Both the position numbers and the translations under genes were made by a program. From Bdellovibrio bacteriovorus str. Tiberius (GTDB lineage Bacteria > Bdellovibrionota > Bdellovibrionia > Bdellovibrionales > Bdellovibrionaceae), in assembly GCF_000317895.1 (NCBI RefSeq), contig NC_019567.1, positions 3,162,001 through 3,226,000 of the forward strand: DNA of 64,000 nucleotides, in the 5' to 3' direction. Below are positions 44,116 to 52,433 of this stretch, one piece after another (the first letter of the stretch is position 1; each line of letters opens with the position of its first letter). The notes beneath the pieces were generated by a model. It ran no database searches. It worked only from the letters and a program-made list of their open reading frames with translations, and was not told the DNA's origin.

Positions 44116-45005
44116 TTCCCTTCCGGAGCCAGCGTCGACAGCATTTCGCGAACGCTGTCATAGTCACTGTCGGTGGATTTCTTCAAGTTTGTCGCGCCCA
44201 ACATCAAATCCAAAGATTTCTGTCCTTCAGGTGTGGCAGCAAACTGCAAAAGGGTGTCGACGATCTTTTCTTTCATTTCTTCCGGCATGTCTTTGCGGAA
44301 GACGATCGGATCATTCGGAATGGGTTCGGACAATTCGATGATCTTCACTTTTTGTTCGACATCAGGATACTGGGTCTTCACCAGACGGCGGGCGTCTTCA
44401 AGCTGCCCGTTTTGTGGAGGGCTGTAATAAGTCGCACCGGCATCCACCTGCCCTTGATAGATCATGGTCACAACGGAATCATGCTTCATCGCAAAGACAG
44501 TGTCTTTCGGTTCGATCTTGCGGTCCTTCAATGTTTTTAGAGGCAGCAGATAACCCGACGTCGACGCCGGATCCACAAAGGCCACTTTCTTTCCGTGCAG
44601 GTCCTTCAGCGTTTTGACTTTTCCATCGGCCCGGGCCAGGAACTGTGACTGGTAAGTTGCAGACCCATAACGAATCACTGTCAGACGGGCTTCGACGCCG
44701 TATTGCTTGTGAGCCAGATAGTATCCGTAGGTGTTGATAGCTGCCACATCCGCACGCTTGGTGCCGAAGGATTCCACCACCGCCACAAAGTTCTGAGGAA
44801 TGGTGATCTGAAATTTATAAGGTGTGTTCTTTTCCAGATAATCCTTCAGAATCTGCGAATTGTCGGTCAGAACTTTGGCATCAACGGCGGGGACCAAATG
44901 AAACTTGATCGGGTTTTCGACCGTCCCCAAAACATCTTTCTTCAGATGACATCCACCCAATACAACAGGTCCACACAGAACCATGCCAAGAAGAAGTTTC
45001 TTCAT
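44112..45005 (-). CDS. phnD: Phosphonate/phosphate-binding lipoprotein
   Basis: The 297-residue periplasmic binding protein has a lipobox (VVLGGC19), so it is membrane-anchored. It shows PhnD features: FVAVVESFGTKRADVAAINTYGYYLAH, then GKKVAFVDPASTSGYLLPLKTLK, and GQVDAGATYYSPPQN. The ATG follows GGGAGG. A sigma-70-like promoter (TATAAT, TTGCCC, 16-bp spacing) lies directly upstream. No C-P lyase or phosphonatase genes are present nearby, so phosphate-like substrates are possible. Confidence 0.9.
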   Translation of the reverse strand: MKKLLLGMVLCGPVVLGGCHLKKDVLGTVENPIKFHLVPAVDAKVLTDNSQILKDYLEKNTPYKFQITIPQNFVAVVESFGTKRADVAAINTYGYYLAHKQYGVEARLTVIRYGSATYQSQFLARADGKVKTLKDLHGKKVAFVDPASTSGYLLPLKTLKDRKIEPKDTVFAMKHDSVVTMIYQGQVDAGATYYSPPQNGQLEDARRLVKTQYPDVEQKVKIIELSEPIPNDPIVFRKDMPEEMKEKIVDTLLQFAATPEGQKSLDLMLGATNLKKSTDSDYDSVREMLSTLAPEGK

Positions 45006-45025
45006 GCTGTTTGCCTCCCAAAATC

Positions 45026-45053
45026 ATTATAGAAAACCCCCAAGCACGGGCAA
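45026..45053 (-). promoter_or_regulatory. Sigma-70-type promoter of phnDCE
   Basis: On the minus strand TTGCCC (45053-45048) and a perfect TATAAT (45031-45026) are 16 bp apart, about 20 bases before the phnD start. No clear Pho box was seen, though it cannot be excluded. Confidence 0.55.
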
Positions 45054-45089
45054 GAAAAGTCTTTGATTTCACTGGACTTGTATGGCTAG

Positions 45090-45827
45090 ATGGCCCCTAT
45101 GCTGGAACAGATTCTTGTTAATATTCAGGACCTCACAAAACAGGGCAAAACCAGCCTTGCGGTCTTCGACCTCGACTCCACTTTATTTGATGTCAGTCCC
45201 CGCCTTGAAAGAATCCTTCTGGATTTCGCGGCCTCGCCATTGAATCAAAAAAAATTCCCTGAACAAGTGGCGTTGCTAAAGAACATCAAGACTCTGAGAA
45301 CTGACTGGGGCATCGTCGGCGCCCTGACCCGTGCCGGACTGGACGGTCACCATCCGGAGTTCCAGGAAGCCGTGAAAGCCTATTGGCAGAAAAGTTTTTT
45401 CTCGAACCACTATCTGCAGTTTGATGCCCCTTATGAAGGTGCGGTTGAATTTGTAAATGCAGTTTCAGACGCTGGCGCCCACGTTGTGTATCTGACCGGC
45501 CGGGATGTCGAACGCATGGGTGGAAGCTCGGGCGAAGTGATTGCTCAATGGGGGTTCCCGTTGAATGAAAAAGCCGAGCTGGTTTTGAAACCTCATCGCA
45601 GCATGGACGATGCCAAGTTCAAAACGGACTGGTTCCTGGATGCCCAGTGCAAAAATTATGAATCTATTTATTTCTTTGAAAATGAACCGGTGAATTTACA
45701 TCACCTGGCTCAGCACTGTCCCAAGGTACAGATGATTTTCTTTGAAAGCACCCACGCAGGCAAAGCCGAGCCACCGGAAAACCTTCCGCGCATCATGAAC
45801 TTCCTGCTGAATCAGAAGGAGTCCTGA
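45090..45827 (+). CDS. HAD-superfamily phosphatase-like protein
   Basis: The 245-residue product has motif I VFDLDSTLFD (both nucleophile and acid aspartates), motif II threonine in VYLTGRD, a lysine region (AKFKTDW) and an acidic motif near FFENEPVN in place of the usual GDxxxD. This is a HAD hydrolase that would dephosphorylate small metabolites or nucleotides. No signal peptide is seen. The start may be the ATG at 45090 or 45099. The stop overlaps the next gene (TGATG). Confidence 0.8.
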   Translation: MAPMLEQILVNIQDLTKQGKTSLAVFDLDSTLFDVSPRLERILLDFAASPLNQKKFPEQVALLKNIKTLRTDWGIVGALTRAGLDGHHPEFQEAVKAYWQKSFFSNHYLQFDAPYEGAVEFVNAVSDAGAHVVYLTGRDVERMGGSSGEVIAQWGFPLNEKAELVLKPHRSMDDAKFKTDWFLDAQCKNYESIYFFENEPVNLHHLAQHCPKVQMIFFESTHAGKAEPPENLPRIMNFLLNQKES

Positions 45828-46483
45828 TGTTGTACGTGGTGGCCACCCCGATTGGTGATATCAATGAAATTTCCCAGCGTGCTCTGGAAATATTGAAAAC
45901 CTGCGATCTGGTGATCTGCGAAAGCACGAAGGAAGCTTCAAAACTTCTGCGCGCCCACGGCATCACCGGCAAAACTTATGAAGTCCTGGATGAACATTCC
46001 ACCCCGGACGACAAAGCCTCGTTGGCTGCCATGTGCGCCAATCAAACGGTGGCTTTGGTTTCTGACTGTGGCACGCCGGGATTCTGTGATCCGGGTGCTG
46101 ATGTTGTGCGCCTGTGCCGTCAGAAAAACATCCCGGTAAAATCTGTGCTGGGCGCTTCGGCCCTGATGGGATTGTTGTCATTAAGCGGTCAGCGCATTGA
46201 TGAATTCGTGTTTCGCGGATTCCTGCCGGCAGAAAACGAAGCCCGTGCCCGGGCTTTGAAAGAACTGACCAAAGAAAAACGCGCCATCATTCTGATGGAC
46301 ACTCCTTACCGTCTGAAGAAAACCCTGAACGACATGAAAGAGCACTTCTCTCAACGTCGCTTCCTGCTGACAATGAATCTGTCACAGGAAGAAGAAGTGG
46401 TGATTGAAGGACCGATCGACAAACTGATCGGCGGCCTGAAAGCCGACAAGGCCGAATTCATGCTGCTGATGTATCCGGTTTAA
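45827..46483 (+). CDS. RsmI-like 16S rRNA 2'-O-methyltransferase family protein (short)
   Basis: The product has the tetrapyrrole-methylase fold of RsmI: LYVVATPIGDINEISQRALE, then LVICESTKEASKLL, then ALVSDCGTPGFCDPGADVV. RsmI 2'-O-methylates C1402 of 16S rRNA. At 218 residues it lacks the C-terminal helix-turn-helix of standard RsmI (about 285 residues), so substrate recognition may differ or another enzyme may be the canonical RsmI. AAGGAG precedes the ATG, coupled by TGATG to the HAD gene. Confidence 0.83.
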   Translation: MLYVVATPIGDINEISQRALEILKTCDLVICESTKEASKLLRAHGITGKTYEVLDEHSTPDDKASLAAMCANQTVALVSDCGTPGFCDPGADVVRLCRQKNIPVKSVLGASALMGLLSLSGQRIDEFVFRGFLPAENEARARALKELTKEKRAIILMDTPYRLKKTLNDMKEHFSQRRFLLTMNLSQEEEVVIEGPIDKLIGGLKADKAEFMLLMYPV

Positions 46484-46486
46484 TTG

Positions 46487-49027
46487 ATGAGCCAGGACCT
46501 GCTGCTTCCCATAGACAGTTTTGTTCCCCAGATTCAAAGCCTGCTGAAGAACGGCCAGAATCTTGTGATCACTGCCGCACCGGGCGCGGGTAAAACCACC
46601 CGTCTGCCTCCGGCCCTGCTGCAGGTCACTTCAAAAAAAGTCATCGTACTGGAACCGCGCCGAATGGCTGCAATTGCAGCCGCCCACCGCATCGCCGAAG
46701 AACAAGGCTGGCAGGTCGGCGAAGAAATCGGCTATCAGGTTCGCTTTGCCAATAAAACTTCGAATAAAACCCGCCTGGTCTTTATGACCGAAGCGCTGCT
46801 GGCGCGTCAGATGATCGAAGACCCGGAACTTTCCGAAGTCGAACTGGTGATTCTGGATGAATTCCACGAGCGCTCCATGCATGTGGATTTGGCCTTGGGA
46901 CTTTTGCGTGAACTGCAAGAGCTTGGCCGGGATATCAAGATTCTGGTGATGTCCGCCACCCTGGAAGCTGAAAAGATCGCAAGCTATTTAGGCGACTGCC
47001 CCATTGTCAGCGTGCCGGGAAAATTGTTTGATCTGGATGTACGCTATCAAAAGGGATCACAACAACTGCAAACCTTTCCGCAGTTCTTTGATTCCGTCGT
47101 TCAGACCGTCAAAGAAGCGCAACTGCAAACCCGTCATGATATTCTGGTGTTCCTGCCGGGCGTTGGTGAAATCGACCGGGCCAAAGATGCTTTGCAGACC
47201 TGGGCCGATAGCAAGAACATCGAACTGGTGCCATTGCATGGTTCCTTGAATCTGGAAGATCAGCGCCGTGCTTTAAAAAAGACTTCACAACAACGCGTGA
47301 TCCTTTCCACCAATATTGCTGAATCCTCGGTCACCATTGATGGTGTGAACACGGTTATCGATTCGGGCCTTGCTAAAAACATGAAGCAGGATCACCGCAC
47401 CGGATTTTCCCGTCTGGAACTGGGACGCATCAGCCTGTCCAGCGCCATTCAGCGCTCGGGCCGTGCCGCCCGCCAGTTTCCGGGTGTCGCATATCGCATG
47501 TGGAATAAAATGGATGAACTGTCCTTCGGCAAAAGCGAAGTGGCTGAAATCCAGCGCGTGGACCTGACTGAAAGTTTGTTGTTCTTAAGCGCTCAAGGTG
47601 TCACTGATTTTGATTCTTTCAGCTGGTTTGAAAAACCTCAGAAAGTGGCCATTGAAAATGCCCTTCGCTACCTGCGCATTGCTGGCGCCATTGATGATGG
47701 CAACAAGATCACAGCCCTGGGCCGCAAGATCCTGCACTTCCCACTGCCCGTGCGTCTGGCAAAACTGATGCTGGTGGGAATGGATCTGGGCGCCATTGAA
47801 TTGGCGTCAGAGATGGCGGCCTTGCTGCAAGAACGTGACATCCTAAGACGTGAATCCATAGCCTCGTTCCTGGGTGACAATCTGGAATGCGACTTAAGTG
47901 CGCGTCTGGAGGTTTTACATCAGTTCCGATTAAGCAAGAAAGCCCCTGCAGGCAGTGCTTACTTCTCGTTGCAAACGGTGGATCAGTCGGCTCGCCAGAT
48001 TCAGGAACTGGCCAAGCGACTGCAAAAGTCCTCGGACACTCCGACAGCGGCTCTTAAGAAAGACCAGCAGCTGGCCCTGACTAAAAAAATCCTGCTGACA
48101 GCTTATGCCGATCGCCTGTGCCGACGACGCGGAAAAACCGAACGCGCCCTGATGGTGGGTGGTCGTGGAGTAAAACTGCAAAATGAAACTCTGGTGAAAA
48201 ATTCTGAATTCTTTGCCGCTCTGAATGGCGTGGAAGGCAGTTCAGACGCTGAAACCATGGTAAGCCTTGCTTGTGGTGCGGATAAAGACTTCGTTCTGGA
48301 TCTTTTCCGCAATGACATTGTCAAAACCCGCGATGTGTCCTTTGTCGAAGAAAAAGGACAGTTCTTCACCCGCGAATACCGATCTTTGTACGGTCTTCCT
48401 TTGGAAGAGCCTTCGCTCAGTCCCGCTTCTGCAACCGAAGTTTCTGAAAAGCTGCCACAGATTCTGGCCGACAAGTTTGATCTGGTTTTAAAAACCAACG
48501 AAGCCTTGTCACACTGGTGGGAACGGCTGCAGTTCCTGCAACAGCAAGAGGATCTGAATCTTGATATTGAAAAGCTGAAGATCGAAGCCTTCACTCAAGC
48601 CTGCATGGGTGAAAGCAAGATGCAGACGGTGATGGAAAAAGATCTTTGTTTCTTCTTTGAAAGTGTTCTGCCATCTGAAACGGCAAACACCCTGCGCCGG
48701 GAAATCCCCGACCGCATTGAAGTCCCCAGCGGCAGCAAGATCCGCGTGATTTATCCTTCCGACAAACCACCGTATCTGGAAGTACGCATTCAGGAGGTGT
48801 TCGGCCTGATGCAGACACCGAAGGTTTACAAACAAACCATTCCAATCACATTACATTTGCTGGGACCGAATTTCCGTCCGGTGCAGGTGACTTCAAGTCT
48901 GGAAAGCTTCTGGAAAAACGGATACCCGGAAGTGCGCAAAGAATTGCGCATCAAGTATCCAAAGCACCAATGGCCCGAAGACCCGGCCGACGGAATCCCC
49001 GAAGCCAAAGGCCGCCGTCGCCACTAA
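46487..49027 (+). CDS. hrpB: ATP-dependent RNA helicase HrpB-like
   Basis: DEAH-box helicase of 846 residues, the normal HrpB length. Motifs are Walker A APGAGKTTRLP (about 31-41), DEFH within LVILDEFHERS, MSATLEAEK, the motif V region STNIAESSVTIDGVNTVIDSG and motif VI AIQRSGRAAR. The long C-terminal HrpB-specific domain ends with a basic tail (KGRRRH). The ATG at 46487 is preferred to the preceding TTG; it lies 3 bases after the preceding stop. HrpB function in bacteria is poorly known, with RNA processing likely. Confidence 0.92.
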   Translation: MSQDLLLPIDSFVPQIQSLLKNGQNLVITAAPGAGKTTRLPPALLQVTSKKVIVLEPRRMAAIAAAHRIAEEQGWQVGEEIGYQVRFANKTSNKTRLVFMTEALLARQMIEDPELSEVELVILDEFHERSMHVDLALGLLRELQELGRDIKILVMSATLEAEKIASYLGDCPIVSVPGKLFDLDVRYQKGSQQLQTFPQFFDSVVQTVKEAQLQTRHDILVFLPGVGEIDRAKDALQTWADSKNIELVPLHGSLNLEDQRRALKKTSQQRVILSTNIAESSVTIDGVNTVIDSGLAKNMKQDHRTGFSRLELGRISLSSAIQRSGRAARQFPGVAYRMWNKMDELSFGKSEVAEIQRVDLTESLLFLSAQGVTDFDSFSWFEKPQKVAIENALRYLRIAGAIDDGNKITALGRKILHFPLPVRLAKLMLVGMDLGAIELASEMAALLQERDILRRESIASFLGDNLECDLSARLEVLHQFRLSKKAPAGSAYFSLQTVDQSARQIQELAKRLQKSSDTPTAALKKDQQLALTKKILLTAYADRLCRRRGKTERALMVGGRGVKLQNETLVKNSEFFAALNGVEGSSDAETMVSLACGADKDFVLDLFRNDIVKTRDVSFVEEKGQFFTREYRSLYGLPLEEPSLSPASATEVSEKLPQILADKFDLVLKTNEALSHWWERLQFLQQQEDLNLDIEKLKIEAFTQACMGESKMQTVMEKDLCFFFESVLPSETANTLRREIPDRIEVPSGSKIRVIYPSDKPPYLEVRIQEVFGLMQTPKVYKQTIPITLHLLGPNFRPVQVTSSLESFWKNGYPEVRKELRIKYPKHQWPEDPADGIPEAKGRRRH

Positions 49028-49047
49028 AAGGTACCTGCTTACTTTTT
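49026..49047 (+). repeat. 22-base 3'-end motif, copy 2 (possible terminator)
   Basis: The motif begins at the hrpB stop codon and runs AAAAGGT, then CCTG, then ACTTTTT. It matches copy 1 (17697-17718, other strand) at 19 of 22 positions. It can form an 8-bp hairpin with a G-U pair whose 3' arm ends in T-rich sequence. Confidence 0.55.
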
Positions 49048-49063
49048 CCGAAGCAGTGCGCCA

Positions 49064-49903
49064 CTATTCTTTGAGCATTGCTTTCACATACTGCTGAATC
49101 TTTGGTGAAAGATAGTCTTTCGCAGTGGGATCAAAGATGTAATAAGAAATGATCTCGGCGAATGATTCATGCGTATTGGTCATGGAATACACCGTCGGGA
49201 ATCCATAGCGAATTCCCAACTCGCGGTCTTGAGCATAAGCCAGCGCACTTTGTTTGTTTCCAACCAACGCCAGAATATTTTTAAAGTCCAATTGGGATTG
49301 ATGATAGTCCACCCCGCCGATCACGTGGTCTTTGCCGTCCCAGTGCCAGCCGACGCTGTCGTAAAATTCCTGCGAAGTTGAAACATGCCCCAGCGCCACA
49401 TCAAAGACATGCACCAGTTCGTGGAAGACATTGATCTGTTTGCGATCCACTTTGGCGTAAGGATCCATAAATGAAGTTCCGGTAAAGAATGAGTCCGAGA
49501 AACCAATGACGTTAGTGACCGGATTGACCCACAACAAAGCTTTGTCCCGGCTGCGCACGAACTCGGCCCGGCGTTTGGAAATATTGTTGTACCAGGTGGC
49601 TCCGTAACCCACGCGATGGATTTTGGTGATGCCTTTGGTTTTGATCACTTCCAACAGAGAAGCCAGGCGCGGATCATTGATGTTGGCCAGATACTGGCTG
49701 ACGATTTGTTTTTCGGCTTCAGACCAGGGGCGGAATTCCACAGCCTCACAGAACGAATGATGGGGAAACTTGTCATTGCAGGTGAATTCGTCCTCGAAAG
49801 TCATCACATCCAGCGCACTTTGGGGACGGGCTTGCGCCTGAGCCACGGAAAGGCAGGTGACCAACCCCAGAACAAACGACAAAAATGGGCGAAACAAGGG
49901 CAT
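49064..49903 (-). CDS. Exported HExxH zinc-metalloprotease-like protein
   Basis: The ATG at 49903 (GGAGG four bases upstream) starts a Sec signal (MPLFRPFLSFVLGLVTCLSVAQA); the product has 279 residues. The sequence INVFHELVHVFDVA holds H161, E162 and H165 of an HExxH zinc site. NTHESFAEIISYY near 243-255 offers E246 as a gluzincin-type third ligand. Four cysteines are in the N-terminal part (TCND, SFCEA). This is a probable secreted peptidase of no recognised family. Its target is unknown, with prey or self envelope possible. Confidence 0.78.
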   Translation of the reverse strand: MPLFRPFLSFVLGLVTCLSVAQAQARPQSALDVMTFEDEFTCNDKFPHHSFCEAVEFRPWSEAEKQIVSQYLANINDPRLASLLEVIKTKGITKIHRVGYGATWYNNISKRRAEFVRSRDKALLWVNPVTNVIGFSDSFFTGTSFMDPYAKVDRKQINVFHELVHVFDVALGHVSTSQEFYDSVGWHWDGKDHVIGGVDYHQSQLDFKNILALVGNKQSALAYAQDRELGIRYGFPTVYSMTNTHESFAEIISYYIFDPTAKDYLSPKIQQYVKAMLKE

Positions 49904-50004
49904 GCGGCCTCCAATATACGGGCTCTGATTCACTTAAAGTGACTCTGATATTGGGAAAAGCAATGCCGGTGCCATTGGAACTGAATTAGCGAGTGATTTT
50001 GAGC

Positions 50005-50033
50005 AAAAAAAAGGCCTCTTTCGAGGCCTTTTT
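50005..50033 (-). terminator. Intrinsic terminator of rpsD and its coupled gene
   Basis: AAAAAGGCCTC (50008-50018) pairs with GAGGCCTTTTT (50023-50033) around TTTC. On the minus strand it is followed by a run of T, just beyond the stop at 50035. Confidence 0.92.
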
Positions 50034-50034
50034 C

Positions 50035-50271
50035 TTAGTGTACTTTAGCTTCTGCGGGAATGCCTTCGCAGGCACAAGTGCCTTGCATTTCGGCCTGTTC
50101 CTCTTCCTTGGCTTCAACTTGAGCCAGGAAAGAAGCACAGCGGAAGGACAGATCGAACAGAGTATCCACGTCGATCACGAACTTCTCGTCTCCGAATTTT
50201 ACGGAAACCCAGTTTTCAGCTACTTCTTCGAAAGCAATTTGCTCTGCTTCGATGAATTTAGTCGTTTTCAT
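50035..50271 (-). CDS. Small protein coupled to rpsD
   Basis: The 78-residue acidic product has an N-terminal beta-rich part (EEVAENWVSVKFGDEKFVIDVD) and a C-terminal cysteine group (CACEGIP). It starts within the rpsD stop (TAATG, 1-bp overlap) and is followed by a terminator, so it is co-expressed with ribosomal protein S4. Not recognised. The CxC pair could bind a metal. Confidence 0.75.
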   Translation of the reverse strand: MKTTKFIEAEQIAFEEVAENWVSVKFGDEKFVIDVDTLFDLSFRCASFLAQVEAKEEEQAEMQGTCACEGIPAEAKVH

Positions 50272-50897
50272 TAGCCCCTCATTGAGTAGTAACCGATTAC
50301 CAAACCTGGCTCGAACGCAAATGGAACTGACTCAAGATTTGGTTCATCAGTCAAACGGCCTTGTTCTTTACCCGCTACATCTTCTTTAGCCATGAATGAT
50401 GGCAAAGGCAGGCGTGGAGCTTGTTTCGCAGCCATGTAAACCTGATTTTGGTAGGCTTCATCTTTCAAAGTGATCTTGTCGCCCACTTTGATGATCTGGG
50501 AACCGATGTTTACTTTCTTGCCGTTCACAAGAACTTTACCGTGGGAAACCAACTGTCTTGCTGCAGGGATACTGGCAGCAAAGCCAAGGCGGAATACAAC
50601 GTTGTCCAAGCGTTTTTCCAGCAAGTTAACCAAAGCTTCAACCCAGTTGGTGGCTTTGGATTTTTTAGCTTTATTGATCAAACGACGGAACTGCTCCTCG
50701 CGCAGGCCGTAGTGGAATCTCAGCTTTTGTTTTTCCTCAAGTTGCAAAGCGAATTCAGAGTACTTTCGGCGACGAAGGCCGTGCTGACCTGGAGGATATG
50801 GGCGTCTTTCCAGAGCGCCCGCCTTCCCCATACCGGGAAGTTCGGTCAAAAGTCTTCTCTGTCTTTTAAAACGTGGCGTTTTACCTTGTCTGTTCAT
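50271..50897 (-). CDS. rpsD: 30S ribosomal protein S4
   Basis: The 208-residue product starts a 16S rRNA-binding primary assembly protein. Features are YPPGQHGLRRRKYSEFALQLEEKQKLRFHYGLREEQFR (about 36-73) and the S4/RNA-binding domain LEKRLDNVVFRLGFAASIPAARQLVSHGKVLVNGKKVNI (about 92-130). Here it is separate from the usual S13-S11-S4-rpoA operon order, because no rpoA or rpsK flank it. It is followed by a coupled 78-residue gene. Confidence 0.96.
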   Translation of the reverse strand: MNRQGKTPRFKRQRRLLTELPGMGKAGALERRPYPPGQHGLRRRKYSEFALQLEEKQKLRFHYGLREEQFRRLINKAKKSKATNWVEALVNLLEKRLDNVVFRLGFAASIPAARQLVSHGKVLVNGKKVNIGSQIIKVGDKITLKDEAYQNQVYMAAKQAPRLPLPSFMAKEDVAGKEQGRLTDEPNLESVPFAFEPGLVIGYYSMRG

Positions 50898-51082
50898 AGA
50901 TTATTTCATCCTTCAATGTCGTCAGACGATTTAAAAGCACCCTGCGCGAAAGAACAGCATTTCATTGAAAACAAGCGTGAATGAAAACGTGAGGAAAGCG
51001 CATTGAAAAGAAGTTGAGATTGAAAACGAACTGAAGTGCCAACTGAAAATGAAATTAATACCCAGATTTGATAAGACCAAAA

Positions 51083-51110
51083 AAAAGCCCCCGAAATGGG
51101 AGCTTTAAAA
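51083..51110 (-). terminator. Intrinsic terminator downstream of repeat copy B
   Basis: On the minus strand AAGCTCCC pairs with GGGGGCTT (one wobble) around ATTTC and is followed by a run of eight T. It ends the transcript of the 51253-51369 small gene after the structured element. Confidence 0.85.
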
Positions 51111-51116
51111 GTAAAA

Positions 51117-51236
51117 GCCGGTCAAAAGGGCTCAAGCGCAAGGCGGAGGGTCATCCTCGCAGTGCAGGCGTGCTCTAAGCACGTCGGAGCGAGAAGATGG
51201 CCCGACAACGCAGTCGATTGGGCCCTTTTCACCGGC
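51117..51236 (-). repeat. Structured multi-hairpin 3'-UTR element, copy B
   Basis: This 120-base element aligns end to end with copy A (17720-17846). The closing stem is 51117-51130 with 51223-51236 (GCCGGT-C-AAAAGGG against CCCTTTT-C-ACCGGC) with the same opposed C-C as copy A. Internal hairpins CGTGCT/AGCACG and CGAC/GTCG match closely. It lies between the stop of the small gene at 51253 and an intrinsic terminator, so it is transcribed in the same sense as copy A. Confidence 0.8.
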
Positions 51237-51252
51237 TCAGTGGCGGTAGCTA

Positions 51253-51369
51253 CTACCAGCCACTCAGACGTCTGCGACTTCTTCTCTTACGTACCGGGGC
51301 AACTGTACCGTTGCTTTCCTGATGCGGAGTCGAAGTTGGCACCGTCTGGATTTGTTCTGTCTGCTTCAT
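51253..51369 (-). CDS. 38-residue basic small protein
   Basis: An ATG at 51369 follows AAAGGAGTTCGGCT, a good ribosome site, and the frame ends at TAG at 51253. The product has a polar N-terminal half and an arginine-rich end (VRKRRSRRRLSGW), suited to RNA or DNA binding. Its transcript continues into a hairpin, the structured repeat and a terminator, with a weak promoter-like TTGCCG/TACTAA pair upstream. It is too short for family assignment but well supported by its signals. Confidence 0.55.
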   Translation of the reverse strand: MKQTEQIQTVPTSTPHQESNGTVAPVRKRRSRRRLSGW

Positions 51370-51488
51370 AGCCGAACTCCTTTCGCCTAGATTAAGATCA
51401 CCCTTAGTATCTCAGAAACGCACAGCGGCAAGCGAACCATTTAATATGAAGGTTGAGTCATGAAAACCGGATGAGAATATCTTGGAGC

Positions 51489-51914
51489 TCAAAACAGACC
51501 ACGGACCACCCACAGGGGCCCGATCAGTAGATACTGTAAGTCTTTGAAAAAAGATGGCTTTTTGCCTTCAAGGTGATGGCCATAAAATTGCCCCACCCAC
51601 GCCAGAACGAATATCAGGACTAACGGCCAGATCGGTGACACCCAAAGACTAAGTACGTAAACCAAAGCATAACTCAGAACCAGTTGCCCCAACATTACCA
51701 GAAAAACCTTTGGTCCGAGGGTCATATACCAGCCCAAGGCCACCGCAATCAGCAGCTCGCCCAGTTTAATCGGTCCCAGGTTCACAGGGATTTGCAGAAG
51801 CATTCCTACGATAGAAAAAAAGATCAGAGGCACACAGATCTTATGCAGGCGCTGATTGACGGGATGCTGGTGGCTTTCACTGTATTCAGCGAACCATTGC
51901 TCCAGCGACTTCAT
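51489..51914 (-). CDS. Mpo1/DUF962-family membrane protein
   Basis: The 141-residue product has the Mpo1-like pattern: WFAEYSESHQHPVNQRLHKICVPLIFFS at the start (conserved histidines), two or three membrane helices, and WVGQFYGHHLEGKKPSFFKDLQYLLIGPLWVV at the end. Yeast Mpo1 is a dioxygenase of 2-hydroxy fatty acids; the bacterial role is not known. It starts 1 base after the cysE stop. Confidence 0.85.
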   Translation of the reverse strand: MKSLEQWFAEYSESHQHPVNQRLHKICVPLIFFSIVGMLLQIPVNLGPIKLGELLIAVALGWYMTLGPKVFLVMLGQLVLSYALVYVLSLWVSPIWPLVLIFVLAWVGQFYGHHLEGKKPSFFKDLQYLLIGPLWVVRGLF

Positions 51915-51915
51915 A

Positions 51916-52422
51916 TCACTTCACCGTCGCCACAGGGCCAACAACAGTGGCACCGGCTGGAACTTCGCGGATCACGACGGCATTCGCACCGACAAGTGCA
52001 CCGTCGCCGATTGTGATCGGGCCCAGGATCTTGGCACCCGTTCCGATCAGCACTTTGTTGCCCACAGTGGGATGGCGCTTCACCGGATCAAACTTCAGTC
52101 CGCCCAAAGTCACACCGTGAAAGATAATGCAGTCATCACCGATCACTGCAGTTTCACCAATCACCACGCCGAAACCGTGATCGATCACCAGACGTTTTCC
52201 CAAAGTGGCGCCGGGATGAATTTCAATACCGGTCAACCAACGGGAAATCTCGGCCACCAAACGGGCCAGGAAAAACAATTTCATGGAATAAAGCTCATGA
52301 GCAATACGATGCAATCCCACGGCCTTCGGGCCCGGATAAAGCAAAGCGATCTCCCACAGGGATTTTGCCGCCGGGTCGTAGTTCTTATAAGTGCGCAGGA
52401 ATTCCAAAATGCCGCTAATCAT
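51916..52422 (-). CDS. cysE: Serine O-acetyltransferase
   Basis: Makes O-acetylserine for cysteine synthesis. The 168-residue product is the short (EpsC/plant-like) form without the long N-terminal domain. It has the left-handed beta-helix with [30 protein letters not shown] (active-site histidine and aspartate), HGVTLGG, and [19 protein letters not shown]. The ribosome site is weak. No cysK is nearby. Confidence 0.9.
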   Translation of the reverse strand: MISGILEFLRTYKNYDPAAKSLWEIALLYPGPKAVGLHRIAHELYSMKLFFLARLVAEISRWLTGIEIHPGATLGKRLVIDHGFGVVIGETAVIGDDCIIFHGVTLGGLKFDPVKRHPTVGNKVLIGTGAKILGPITIGDGALVGANAVVIREVPAGATVVGPVATVK

Positions 52423-52433
52423 GTGCTTCTTTT

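Larger units (their letters stand above)
50898..51252. other. 355-base gene-free region with rpsD leader, terminator, repeat copy B
   Basis: From left to right it contains the rpsD leader (50898-51082), in which TGAAAA occurs at 50966, 50982, 51004, 51021 and 51044; a terminator (51083-51110) of the minus-strand small gene; the structured repeat copy B (51117-51236); and a short hairpin overlapping that gene's stop (51240-51263). The open frame on the plus strand through this area is spurious. Confidence 0.7.

Noticed and set aside
51096..51371. 91-codon plus-strand frame through repeat copy B
   Set aside because: It runs through a structured repeat, has no ribosome site, and the opposite strand has a better supported small gene.
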